In this document: positions 1 to 9,155 of the stretch, one piece after another
Numbering within the stretch: the first letter of the stretch is position 1
Layout of the letters: every line of letters begins with the position of its first letter
Origin: Campanula takesimana
Taxonomy: Eukaryota > Streptophyta > Magnoliopsida > Asterales > Campanulaceae
Length of the DNA stretch: 64,000 bases
Assembly: GCA_026119855.1 (NCBI GenBank)
Contig: JAOWBW010000268.1
Coordinates: 889,480 to 953,479, forward strand
Direction: 5' to 3'
Position numbers and translations under genes: made by a program
Notes under the pieces: generated by a model
The model's input: the letters and a program-made list of their open reading frames with translations, nothing else
Told to the model about the DNA's origin: nothing
The model's database searches: none

Positions 1-55
1 CTTAATTGCTAGTATTTTTAAATTCCGCTTAAATAACCTAGCTGCTTTCTTGCAG
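1..55 (+). other. 3' end of the last intron of the Alfin-like gene
   Basis: AT-rich, pyrimidine-rich tract ending in the acceptor TTGCAG at 50-55, directly followed by the reading frame of the conserved exon. The frame also runs back through the acceptor, but that gives no family-like residues, so the exon is placed after AG. Confidence 0.8.
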
Positions 56-307
56 AGAACAAGTGAGGGACAAACAAAAAGCAATCCTAGGTTGTATGAT
101 GAGAGTTATGTGGAAGATGAAGATGAGCACGGAGAAACCTTATGTGGAAGCTGTGGAGGGAATTATAGTGGTGATGAATTCTGGATTGGGTGCGACATCT
201 GTGAGAGGTGGTACCATGGAAAATGTGTGAAGATAACACCAGCCAGAGCTGAAAGTATTAAGCAGTACAAATGTCCTTCTTGCAGCACAAAGAAGGGGAG
301 GCCGTAA
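56..307 (+). CDS. AL: Alfin-like PHD-finger protein, terminal exon (partial gene)
   Basis: The exon encodes the C-terminal 83 residues of an Alfin-like protein and stops at TAA 305-307. Seen: an acidic linker (VEDEDEHGE) followed by a complete C4-H-C3 PHD zinc finger with pairs LCGSC and GCDIC, the WYHGKC core and the final KCPSC pair, then a basic tail ending KKGRP. Known of the family: Alfin-like proteins are plant-specific nuclear chromatin readers whose PHD finger binds histone H3 trimethylated at lysine 4; the N-terminal Alfin domain lies in upstream exons outside the window. The aromatic and acidic residues of the methyl-lysine pocket region (DEFWIGCDICERWYH) are intact, so this end of the gene looks functional. 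Which AL paralogue it is cannot be told from one exon. It is the only convincing host gene in the window. Confidence 0.95.
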   Translation, partial: RTSEGQTKSNPRLYDESYVEDEDEHGETLCGSCGGNYSGDEFWIGCDICERWYHGKCVKITPARAESIKQYKCPSCSTKKGRP

Positions 308-929
308 CAGCTGAAAAATCGTATTTTGGTGCGTATTAATCAGTATTTTTACAGCTCGTAGGATTTCGTTTCCTTTTGCTTCTATATTTTGTGCCCTTTC
401 GGTCTTCTAAATTTCCTAAAATTCTAAGGATGATATGGCCAAGGGTTTTGCTTATGCAGGATTGTAAGTTGAGGTTACTAGTATGCCCAGTGTATGTTTC
501 TATGTAGGCTAGGCTTTTTCTCAGTTTTAGTATTTTAACTTCAGAAATTCTTCTAGTTATTAGCTTTTTTTTTTGAAGGAAGTTCTGAGCTATTAGGGGA
601 TGCTTTTATCTTGTTGATTAATGCCCAGGTACATGTCGCATATTGAGGTGGTGTGTTTTGCATGAAGGTTTGTTTATTTGGGTTTGCTTGAAATGGGTTT
701 TGAAGACGTGTTTGATTCGGCGCCTCATCTCATTGTTGTGTGTCTGGTTTGTCCATTACTCCGTATCCGCCTTTTCTCATGCCCCTTGGCATCCCCATGG
801 GACGGTAGGGGTTGACTCTTTGGAAAATACTGTCGTATACAAGCCACAACTTTTTAGCAATGTGATGATACTAACAACACATGGATGGTGGGAGTAAATA
901 ATTCATTCATTTTGGGACGGAGGGCCTAG
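308..929 (+). other. 3' UTR and downstream flank of the Alfin-like gene
   Basis: T-rich, non-coding sequence following the stop codon, as in a plant 3' UTR. No single clear poly(A) signal can be chosen, so the UTR end is unknown. The 84-residue open frame at 643-897 has no domain or codon signature and is not treated as a gene. Confidence 0.6.
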
Positions 930-932
930 TTA

Positions 933-1348
933 GGCCTTGTTTGTTTTTCCATTCAGAGCCACTTAATGGGGTGAATGTCTGAGAGAGTCAGACCTTAAGG
1001 CATTAAGTCTGTTTTTTTTCAGATTCAGATCTAAAAGCATCTGAATTGTCTCTTAATGTTCAGACCTAAAATGAAGTCTGATTTGCCTCTGAATTGTTTT
1101 TTTTTTCAATTTATATTTTTTCTTATACTCATAATTCTAAAGATATCCAACTAAAACACTATATAAACAACTATTCACGTCATTTTTCTACTTCATTCAA
1201 TGTCGTAATCTTAAATTCATATGTGTATTCAGACGAATAATCAAACAGTTTGAATAATTCAGAAATCAGCTTTCAGACGCTGCCTCTTATCAATTCAGAT
1301 ATGCATTCAGATTTCAGGACTTGCCACTTAAAAAAAACAAATGCCACC
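933..1348. mobile_element. Tourist-like (PIF/Harbinger) MITE, 416 bp
   Basis: Flanked by the trinucleotide TTA on both sides (930-932 and 1349-1351), the usual PIF/Harbinger target duplication. The ends are imperfect terminal inverted repeats (GGCCTTGTTTGTTTTT against the complement of the right end, GGTGGCATTTGTTTTT). The interior is full of CAGA/TCTG and ATTCAGA motifs that partly pair across the element, so the whole can fold back. No coding capacity. The TSD and GG-start TIR favour Tourist over hAT. Confidence 0.65.
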
Positions 1349-1476
1349 TTAGTAAGCAAAATATAAAATAAACAATTCTCTTGTTTGCAACCAAACATGA
1401 AACTTGGTCCCATATTTTTACTTGTACCGCAATGGTTGATGTTCACGAGATCCAGTTGGCCATTTGTATTGGCGCG

Positions 1477-1496
1477 CTCTCTCTCTCTCTCTCTCT
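1477..1496. repeat. (CT)n microsatellite
   Basis: Ten perfect CT units, followed by a short TATATA run. Confidence 0.95.
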
Positions 1497-1508
1497 ACAT
1501 GTATATAT

Positions 1509-1779
1509 ATATTCCGTTCATGAAAAGTTGAAACATTTATTTTGGAGTTGGAAAATTAAGGAGATAATATTATATTAAGAATGAAAGGTAGAGAAGAAGA
1601 GAGAGAATTAGTAGGGGTAGAAAGAGAATGAGTGGAGAATAATGAGTAGTTGGAAGGAAGATAGAGAATGAGTGGAGAATTATAAAAGTAATAAAAAGCT
1701 TTCATTTTTTGATTGTTGCAACTTTTGTGAAATACCCTAAATTGCAAAATGTTGCAACTTCCTTGGAACGGAAGGAGTA
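1509..1779. mobile_element. Stowaway-like MITE, diverged
   Basis: The right end is GGAACGGAAGGAG followed by TA, a decayed Stowaway terminus (canonical CTCCCTCCGT). The left end (ATTCCGTTCATGAAAAGTTG) is its degraded partner. The interior, with repeated GAGAATGAGTGGAGAAT blocks, matches in reverse orientation the better preserved element at 10776-11016, so both belong to one family. Confidence 0.65.
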
Positions 1780-1782
1780 TAT

Positions 1783-1976
1783 ATCTCTATCCCATTTTAA
1801 GAGTCAAAAATTTTCTAAAATGACGTCCCATTTTAAGAGTCAAAATCCTAAAATGAAAAGTGGGCCCTACATGTCATATTCACAGCTATTATCCACTAAC
1901 TCTTTCTACCTCCGACTATCAACACTCACAACACATCACATTTTTCTTAAGACTCTTAAAATAGAACGGAGGGAGT
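1783..1976. mobile_element. Stowaway MITE, 194 bp, abutting the previous one
   Basis: The left end contains CCCATTTTAAGAGTC and the right end its complement GACTCTTAAAATAGAACGG, followed by GAGGGAGTA. CCCATTTTAAGAGTC occurs twice within the first 60 bp, an internal duplication. It starts within a few bases of the previous MITE, a tail-to-head pair. Confidence 0.7.
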
Positions 1977-3034
1977 ATATATCTACATCACATCTAGTCC
2001 CCAACTCTTAACCAGTTGTCACGAGTCACGACTGTCCCTTTTGGGACAAGGTCGAACCATCCCATTTAAATTCTATCATTCTCGTGGTTCACGTTATTTG
2101 CTTTTAAAATAATACTAATGCTAGACTCGTTCTATGTTTTACACACCACGTGCTCCCAATTAGGGGTAGTTTGATTGGTATACCAAGTGTATATTGTCTA
2201 TATTGTGTACCAATCAAGTTGCTACAACAGAGTCATACCATTACCGGCCACCAAAGTCCGTATAACAACTTAATTGGTATAGTCAGTACATGGTACTCTA
2301 CCAAGTATAAATTGATGTTAAAAAAAAACAAAAAACAAATGTTATTTGAACAATTTTTGCATTTTCCATCAATTATAAAAGAAGTGAACAATATGATATA
2401 AAGAACAAAAAGTGAACTGTGCATTTGAAAATGGTAAAACGAAACATGCATTACAATTTTATTATACACTGAAAATTAAATCAATTTAATGGGGATTTTT
2501 ACTATTTGGTTTGTGAGGAACCTTCACATGGAAATGCATGCAATGGGAAAATTATTGTCATTAAATCAAAGACTAAATATGAATCTCAACCAATCAAAGG
2601 TCATCTAGGTATATAATCAATAATTTAACACATATTTTCAAATAATTTTGGTAATTGGTATACCAACCAAAATTAGATATTTGTACCATGTACCAACTTT
2701 TGATATACCAAGTACGTTTGGTACGGTTAATACGTGGTTGGTAGGTTTAGATTTGTACCATTGGCCAGCTTTACTCCCAAGGAAAATAATAAAGTCACAA
2801 AAAAACCTTACAAAATTTAGTGTACAAAATGATGTGCCATAATTTTGTTGATGCTTTTAATTAAAGTGTGGCGGGTCTACAATCGATGCAATCAATAAAA
2901 TATTGTCACCTCATTTTATATCCATAATTTTATGAAATTCTTTTGTGCCTCTAGCATTGCCCTACTCCCAATATTCTTATCAGCTCTTATCTTACATGAA
3001 AAATAAACATTCATTTTTTCTTGGGGTGGAGATA
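1977..3034. other. AT-rich intergenic DNA, no gene
   Basis: No coding signature. The only structure is the recurrence of TTGGTATACCAA-like palindromic motifs near 2176, 2275-2315, 2650 and 2705-2760, with GGTAC and GTACC half-sites, suggesting remains of one or two fold-back elements whose ends I cannot fix. Confidence 0.5.
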
Positions 3035-3039
3035 GTAAA

Positions 3040-3552
3040 TGATGTAGTATACGCAGCAGAATAATAAAAGGGATATACAAATATCATGGAAGTCAGAATA
3101 TTTGACCTAACTCGAATCCACGAACTAGGGTTTGAACAAGGAATCACCAATGATGGCAAACCTTCTGCAAGCCAACGAATTGACTTAATATGAACAAACC
3201 ATCGTAAAAAGATTTGAACTACAATAATCTCCTAAAAGATTATTCTGCAAGCACGAAGCTTAAGGGTAAAACCCAACAATTGCAAAGCAATCAAATTTTT
3301 ATTGAAAAAAGTCTAATTTTCGGATTACAACTTTAGGCCTATTTTATAGTGCTGATAAATCTTGAAAAACAATTCAAAACCTTCTAGAATTAACCCTAAC
3401 CTATATGGTAACATAATATGACTCAAAAATAGCAAAATCACTCATAATCCTACTCTAAAACCCTCCTCTTTAAATGACCCATTAAAAATAATGACGAAAA
3501 TAACAAGAAAATAATAAAAGATAGGAAAATAAATAATACTTGTGATACATCA
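3040..3552 (-). repeat. 3' LTR of element F
   Basis: 513 bp, matching the outer parts of 4502-6096 almost base for base. The polypurine tract lies just inside it on the minus strand (complement of 3553-3565, AAGGAGAGGAGAA), as expected next to a 3' LTR. Confidence 0.9.
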
Positions 3553-3740
3553 TTCTCCTCTCCTTACAAAGGACTCGACCCCGAGTCTGGTCCCCTCTGT
3601 AAATAGGTGTCAAACTCCTCTATTCCATTTTGCCCCGGCTAGTACTGCACCCATGTGTTCTGTCTAAAAAATTCCGTCCCAATTAAAAAGATACTTTGAA
3701 TAAATCAAATTCTTCCGCGGAATTGAACGTAGAAACTCCT

Positions 3741-4091
3741 TTATGTGCAGATGTGCGGCCGAGCTAAGGAGTAGATTCGGGCGAACCTTGATTTTTTGCA
3801 CGGTCGAGTAGCTGCCTTGCCTCGGCCGTGCTCAATCAAGTTCGGCCGTGTCGTGGCAAGAGTGCGGCGGAACTCTTGCTGGAACCTTTGAAACCTCTCG
3901 CCCTCCATAGGAACCCCACATAAATCTTCATCAACTTCGCCCAATTCATCTATGGGTTCACAAATAACGCTTTCCTCTTCGAAAGCCATATTAAGATTAT
4001 TTGGCTTTAAAATTGTTTCTTTTGGAGCTGATTCTCCAATCATAGAAAGAAAATAATTACTAACCTCCACCCCTTTGAAACCTTCAATCAT
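3741..4091 (-). CDS. Unrecognised 116-residue frame inside element F
   Basis: An open frame on the element's sense strand in the distal half of the internal region. It is acidic in the middle and basic towards the end (ATRPCKKSRFAR). I recognise no domain. It may be the remains of a larger protein or merely open by chance; the GC-rich stretch with GCACGG and CGGCCGTGC motifs at 3798-3850 lies inside it. Confidence 0.3.
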   Translation of the reverse strand: MIEGFKGVEVSNYFLSMIGESAPKETILKPNNLNMAFEEESVICEPIDELGEVDEDLCGVPMEGERFQRFQQEFRRTLATTRPNLIEHGRGKAATRPCKKSRFARIYSLARPHICT

Positions 4092-4271
4092 AACTTACGG
4101 GTCTTAATTCACGGATTCGACTGTAATCAAATCTTCTCCGTTTGACTTTGACTCTTCCCCTCCGGCCGGCGGATCACGATGGAGATTTTCCTCGCACAGG
4201 TTCATCTCGATCCCCTGCCCGTTTCCCCAGGTTGACACTACTCTGAAGATTTTGCGATGCTTCCACAAACG

Positions 4272-4469
4272 CTAGGTGTGCTTCCATGTCACTAATCTGT
4301 TGAATCCAATATTTTTTCTGTCAGCCAAGTACTGTAGTCGATTATACAGACCAGCGGCTCGACTTTTGCGCTTCATGTATCGAGAAAAGTCTGCCTCTGA
4401 TTGTGCACAATCCATACGATCAAGAATCGCAAAACGCACCATTTGGTCGTCGTTATTGTTGTCGGCCAT
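4272..4469 (-). CDS. Short frame beginning just after the primer site of element F (65 residues)
   Basis: The ATG lies about 20 bp downstream of the primer-binding site on the element strand. The product starts MADNNNDDQMVRF and carries a basic helical-looking stretch (SRYMKRKSRAAGLYNRL). It is not a recognised gag domain, but its position and composition suggest a vestigial element-encoded leader peptide. No CCHC knuckle or catalytic motif is present. Confidence 0.35.
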   Translation of the reverse strand: MADNNNDDQMVRFAILDRMDCAQSEADFSRYMKRKSRAAGLYNRLQYLADRKNIGFNRLVTWKHT

Positions 4470-4488
4470 CTTCCAAGGATCGAACCTT

Positions 4489-4499
4489 CTCTGATACCA
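4489..4499 (-). other. Primer-binding site of element F (tRNA-iMet type)
   Basis: On the minus strand it reads TGGTATCAGAG, the complement of the 3' end of plant initiator tRNA-Met, two nucleotides inside the 5' LTR. This fixes the orientation of the element. Confidence 0.85.
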
Positions 4500-4828
4500 A
4501 CTGATGTAGTACACGCAGGGGAATAATAAAAGGGATATACAAATATCATGGAAGTCAGAATATTTGACCTAATTTGAATCCACGAACTAGGGTTAGAACA
4601 AGGAATCACTAATGATGGCAAACCTTCTGCGAGCCAACGAATTGACTTAATATGAACAAACCCTCGTAAAAGGATTTGAATTACAATAATCTCCTAAAAG
4701 ATTATTTTGCAAGCACGAAGCTTAAGGGTAAAACCCAACAATTGCAAAGCAATCAAATTTTTATTGAAAAAAGTCTAATTTTTGAATTACAACTTTAGGC
4801 CTATTCTATAGAGCCGATAAAACTTGAA

Positions 4829-5658
4829 GGGTCGGTCTCCTGTGCGACCGCTTGCACGGAGCCGAGCCGAAAAAGGTTTTTTTTTTTTTTTGCCTCCAAC
4901 TTTTTTCCCCTGCAATTTTTTGCTCGCCAGCAAAAGTAACACTTTTTTTTTTCCAAAAATGTACCACAAATTTACTGAAATAGATTAAAGATAACATGAG
5001 ATTGACTACTAAACTAATGTAACATTGTATAATAATGAATGTAACATTCTTTTTCTCAATTGTAACACTTTTCAAGGGTTCAATAGAAATGCAAATCCCG
5101 ATTATATACATGATTTTTTACTCTTTTTTAAAGAAAAAAAGTAATGTTATTCTATAAAACTGTTACATTCATCTATATAACAAATTACAATCATATATGC
5201 ATTGTGTTACACTTCAATTATTACATTTTCTAACCACAATTTTTTTTTTTTTTTTTTTTTTTTGCAAAACTGATGTTACATCCTACAATAAAGTGTTACT
5301 TTTTATGACTAAACTGTTACTTTCTTCATAAAAATGTGTTACATTTTTTACGACGAGCAGCTCATTTTTTTGTGTGTTAAAAAATATGTTTTTCTTTTAA
5401 AAAAAAATGAAACGATATCATGACCTATCTAGTTTTATTCGTCTCGTTGAGACGAACACAACGGTATTTTTATTTATTTATTTTTACTTCAAAATCGCAA
5501 GTTATAGTATTTTAAAGTTGTTGGGAGTTTTTTGTTTTTTTTTTAAGGGAACACGTGTCGCGCGCTGGGGGAAAGAAGGACAGCTGGGCGGGTCGCTGGG
5601 CATGATCCATGGGTGGATCCGTTTCACAAGGTGAGACGGTGTCACCCAAGTTTTTGCC
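4829..5658. mobile_element. MULE-like non-autonomous element, 830 bp, inside an LTR
   Basis: Comparison with the intact LTR shows an exact insertion flanked by a 9-bp duplication, AAACTTGAA, at 4820-4828 and 5659-5667. The left end is GGGTCGGTCTCCTGTG; the right end contains GGTGAGACGGTGTCACCC and finishes AAGTTTTTGCC. The termini resemble those of 24043-24623. GTAAC-type motifs fill the left half and GTTAC-type motifs the right half, so the element can fold. A 9-bp TSD is typical of Mutator-like elements; no transposase is present. Confidence 0.65.
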
Positions 5659-5854
5659 AAACTTGAAAAACAATTAAAAACCTTCTAGAATCAACCATAA
5701 CTTATATGGTAACATAATAAGACTCAAAAATAGCAAAATCACTGATAATCCTACTCTAAAACCCTCTTTAAATGACCCATTAAAAATAATGACGAAAATA
5801 ACAAGAAAATAATAAAAGATAAGAAAATAATAAAAGATAGGAAAATAAATAATA

Positions 5855-6080
5855 CTCCTTCCGTCTCTACTTAGTGTGAACCAAAATTTTGGGCACACAA
5901 ATTAAGAAAACGTAAGAGAGATAAATAATGGAATGAGGTGTTTGTGAGTATGAAAAATTAAATAGGAGAGAGAATGAGTGAGATGGATAGTAAAGATTCT
6001 TTGCTATTTTTGGGCAGTTCACACTAACTTGAGACGGACGAAAAAGGAAATAAGTTCACACTAACCTGAGACGGATGGAG
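5855..6080. mobile_element. Stowaway MITE, 226 bp, inside the LTR of element F
   Basis: TA duplicated at 5853-5854 and 6081-6082. The termini are CTCCTTCCGTCTC and GAGACGGATGGAG. The uninterrupted LTR copy at 3040-3552 shows the empty site, proving the boundaries. Confidence 0.9.
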
Positions 6081-6101
6081 TACTTGTCATACATCAGTAA
6101 A

Positions 6102-6486
6102 CAGTGGTTCTGCTGAGGCCACGCCAAACTTATAACACATTAACACTATATAAATGACACCCCCTAAAATTTAAAGTAGCATTTTAGCCCCTTGTTCTTA
6201 TAGAGAAAAAACTGATGATATCACCCCCATTCTTTCTAATCCTGTATAAAATCTATCTTTTTCCTTTATACTTTCAATGAAAAAACCTTCAAGATATCAT
6301 CATTATGGTTAAAAAAGAATATATTGTGCAATCCAAACGATATAAAATAAATTGTATGAGCTAAAATGTATAGAATAATAATAATATAAGAATATAAGTC
6401 GGGAACTTTATACTAAAAAAATAATTGATTTCTTAAGAGTTTCTTGGCCATGTTCATATTTTTGAATTGGATTTAACTTTTAAGTG
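6102..6486. other. Intergenic DNA without gene
   Basis: AT-rich, no open frame or repeat I can support. Confidence 0.5.
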
Positions 6487-6745
6487 CTCCCTCTGTCTCA
6501 AAATGGAGTGTCCATTTTCAAGAATTTTTTGTTCCAAAATGAGTGTCTTTTTTTTAGCATAACTTTGTCCATAAATGTTTTTTTCGAATTTTTTTCACAT
6601 GTCTCTTTATACGTGCAAAACTAAATGTTTGGAAAAGCGATTACAAGATTATATATGAATATTTACCACTAAAGTGTACAAAAAGTTGATATTTTCAGAT
6701 GTCCATTAAAATGAAATTTGGACACTCATTTAGGGACATAGGTAG
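6487..6745. mobile_element. Stowaway-like MITE, diverged
   Basis: Left end CTCCCTCTGTCTCAAAATGG and right end GGGACATAGGTAG, with inner repeats GAGTGTCCATTTT and its near complement AAATTTGGACACTC. A TA follows on the right; the left TA has decayed. Confidence 0.65.
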
Positions 6746-6947
6746 TACATAAAAACACTTATAAGTAACAACTTCTCGCTGTAATATAAAACATAGTTTT
6801 TATTTTTGATTGAAACCTCATTTTTTATCTTTTAGTGTAAAACGTGTTTTTGACATTTTATTTAGTTGAGATGATAAAACTAACAATAATCAGTTTACAT
6901 CTATCCGTTGTTGCAGCTGAAATGTCATTTTCGTGCCCATTTAATTA

Positions 6948-7291
6948 CTTTTTGGAGCTCAAATTGTTGTTCCATTGTTAAACGTTATCTTCAACTTTAA
7001 TTAAAAGAAATCCGTAAAATGGTATTAGCTTCAACTCAATTACATAATGCCTTGTGTATTCGTTTTGACTTTCACTTGTATGAACTGTTAATCAGTGTTT
7101 TAAAAGACGTCCGTCTAGGCTTTTTGGAGCTCAAATTGTTGTTCCATTGTTAAACGTTATCTTCAACTTTAATTAAAAGAAATCCGTAAAATGGTATTAG
7201 CTTCAACTCAATTACATAATGCCATGTGTATTCGTTTTGACTTTCACTTGTATGAACTGTTAATCAGTGTTTTAAAAGACGCCCGTCTAGG
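6948..7291. repeat. 172-bp direct tandem duplication
   Basis: Units 6948-7119 and 7120-7291 are almost identical (I see two differences, CCTTGTG/CCATGTG and ACGTCC/ACGCCC). The unit ends in GTCCGTCTAGGC, the edge of the fold-back element that follows, so the duplication copied the edge of that element. Confidence 0.9.
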
Positions 7292-7455
7292 CTCTGCTTA
7301 GGTGCTAGGCGTTCATAAAACCCCTAAGTCCTGCCTAGGATATTATAACTATTTCTGAATTCTCGGCCCCGCCTAACTCCCGTCTAGACTCCGCCTAGGC
7401 GCTAGGCACTGCTGCGGCGCCTAGCGACCGCCTAACACTTTTTAGAACCTTGCTG
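7262..7455. repeat. GC-rich fold-back repeat (GCCTAGGCGCTAGGC type)
   Basis: An imperfect inverted repeat: TTTTAAAAGACGCCCGTCTA on the left pairs with the complement of CGCCTAACACTTTTTAGAAC on the right. The centre carries repeated GCGCCTAG/CTAGGCGC motifs. This type of dispersed plant repeat is common, but I cannot assign a superfamily; no clear target duplication is seen. Confidence 0.5.
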
Positions 7456-7627
7456 TTAACTAGTGTATTACGTAATTAGTACTTTTGTTCTTAAATCAAT
7501 GCCTTTTTTACTTAATGGATTATTTATTTATTTTTTTTCTGTTTGAACAACAGTTTTTTTTTTTTTTTTTTTATTAATGAAATCTAAGCATATATAGAGA
7601 CACACACTCACACTATATATATATATA

Positions 7628-7881
7628 TTCCCTCCGTCCCACTTGAATTAGGATTTTTGGCTTGGGCACAGGGATTAAGGAAAAAGTGTTAGTGGATAGG
7701 TGTTGTGAGTATGAAAAGTGAAGTAGGGGAGAGAAAGTGTGGTAGAGAATAATGAGTGGAAAGTTGCTGTGAGTGTGAATGTGGATCTCATTAAATAAAA
7801 CACTTCCATTTTTGGGTTGTCCTAATTCGAATGGGACACCCAAAATGGAAATTTGTCCTAATTCGAGTGGGACGGAGGGAG
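7628..7881. mobile_element. Stowaway MITE, 254 bp
   Basis: Termini TTCCCTCCGTCCCACTTGAA and GTGGGACGGAGGGAG, flanked by TA on each side, with a second inner inverted match around CCTAATTCGAATGGGAC. It sits within a TA-dinucleotide run. Confidence 0.9.
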
Positions 7882-8693
7882 TATAGTGTGTGTCTCTGTG
7901 TGTGTCCGTACTGACCTTACCGTATTTTTTTTTTAATTATGATGAAATAAAGAAGCACCTAATGGTTTAGGAATTAGAATTATTGAAAGTAATTTATATA
8001 ATAGATTTTTTAAAATTTTTTAGAATTATTAATATGCCAAGTTGGCATTTTGATTAGTATGTATATTTTTCATTAATTTTTATTGTTTCCATTAAATTTC
8101 TAATTTTTATTAGTGCGAATGATGAAAATGAAGCTAAAATCACATTATAATAGCAAAATTCATCGAAATAAATTTAAATAACAAATCAAGAAATAAATTT
8201 AAATAACAAATCAACAGCAAATCAAAAATCAAAACTACATTGCGAATTTCTATTGTATACCCAATTATTGTCCAAAGATGTGGATACTATGTTAGGGTTT
8301 GTCTAGTGCACACTTTTAAAAACTGAGTTTTTTTTTTGACGTACTATTTGGAGCGGCTAAAAAAGTCTATGATTTTTAAAAAGCTCTACTTAAAAGCTCT
8401 CCATTGAGACGCTTAATTAGCAGAACGTTAATTTTTTCAATCCTTCGTAAATGCACCGCTCAACCAAACAAGCCCTTAGTCCGTTTCAACTCCATAATAA
8501 ACAAACATTTGAGACAATGTTACAAAAGTTACACCTTTAATTGAGTCAGTAGTCCGTAGCCAGAAATCTGAATAGTCAAGATACTACTTAAAAATAACTG
8601 TAGAAGTAAAATATACATTTGATAATTATTAGAGGCACTTACCGATTTACCAATGCTTCTTCTTCTCCCCCTCTCCCTTTTTTTTTTGGGTAC
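7882..8693. other. Intergenic DNA without gene
   Basis: A short degenerate GT-rich run at 7884-7908 and otherwise AT-rich sequence. No coding signal. Confidence 0.5.
8165..8214. repeat. Exact 25-bp tandem duplication
   Basis: Two perfect adjacent copies, 8165-8189 and 8190-8214, of an AT-rich unit beginning GAAATAAATTTAAATAAC; probably replication slippage. Confidence 0.9.
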
Positions 8694-8701
8694 ATACCAA
8701 T

Positions 8702-9147
8702 TAGGGATGGTAACGGGCCGGGTTTCGTCAAAATCGGACCCGATCCTAACCTTAAAGAGGGCGACCCGACCCGCAAAGAACGGAACCCGAAACCGCCCCG
8801 GCCCGAAGTGTATAAATATCTAATTTTTTCAACTCATATTTGCTTGGACCCAATCTATGTTTAAACTTAAATTTGATACCAGTTGTATAAATCAGTCTTA
8901 AATCATCAAACCTCACCCCACCCACAAACAACTATAAAAATAAATTGTAAAACACTTATAATATGGTTAACTAACATAATATGTTAACTTTGTATATAGG
9001 GGTGCGGGCCGGGCCGGGTCGGATCACAGCGGGTCAACATCAAAACCCGAAACCGACCCTAAACCCGCTCGGGTCATGAAAATTGCAACCCGAACCCTAC
9101 TTTTTCGGGGCGGATTGCCTTCGGGTTCGGGCGAATTGCAATCCTTA
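8702..9147. mobile_element. hAT-type MITE, 446 bp
   Basis: A perfect 8-bp target duplication, ATACCAAT, flanks it at 8694-8701 and 9148-9155, diagnostic of the hAT superfamily. The terminal inverted repeats are TAGGGATGGTAACGGG and, from the right, TAAGGATTGCAATTCG. Both subterminal regions are rich in GGGTCGGG and CCCGACCC motifs, typical of this class of plant hAT MITE, while the middle is AT-rich. No transposase. Confidence 0.9.
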
Positions 9148-9155
9148 ATACCAAT

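Larger units (their letters stand above)
3040..6096 (-). mobile_element. Small non-autonomous LTR retrotransposon (element F), minus strand
   Basis: The ends are TGATGTAG and TACATCA, with a 5-bp target duplication GTAAA at 3035-3039 and 6097-6101. LTRs are 3040-3552 and 4502-6096, the second enlarged by two later insertions; without them it is about 525 bp. The internal part is only about 950 bp and lacks any recognisable gag, integrase or reverse transcriptase domain, so the element would depend on proteins supplied in trans. The primer site and polypurine tract both show minus-strand orientation. It is longer than classic TRIMs and closer to a short LARD-type element. Confidence 0.9.
4502..6096 (-). 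repeat. 5' LTR of element F, split by two later insertions
   Basis: Matches 3040-3552 in three blocks: 4502-4828, 5668-5854 and 6083-6096. The gaps are a MULE-like element (4829-5658) with a 9-bp duplication and a Stowaway MITE (5855-6080) with a TA duplication. A local duplication of an AGAAAATAATAAAAGAT segment near 5815-5840 accounts for the small remaining length difference. Confidence 0.85.

Noticed and set aside
643..897. 84-residue open frame downstream of the Alfin-like gene
   Set aside because: No domain, no codon signature, lies in the 3' flank; chance frame.
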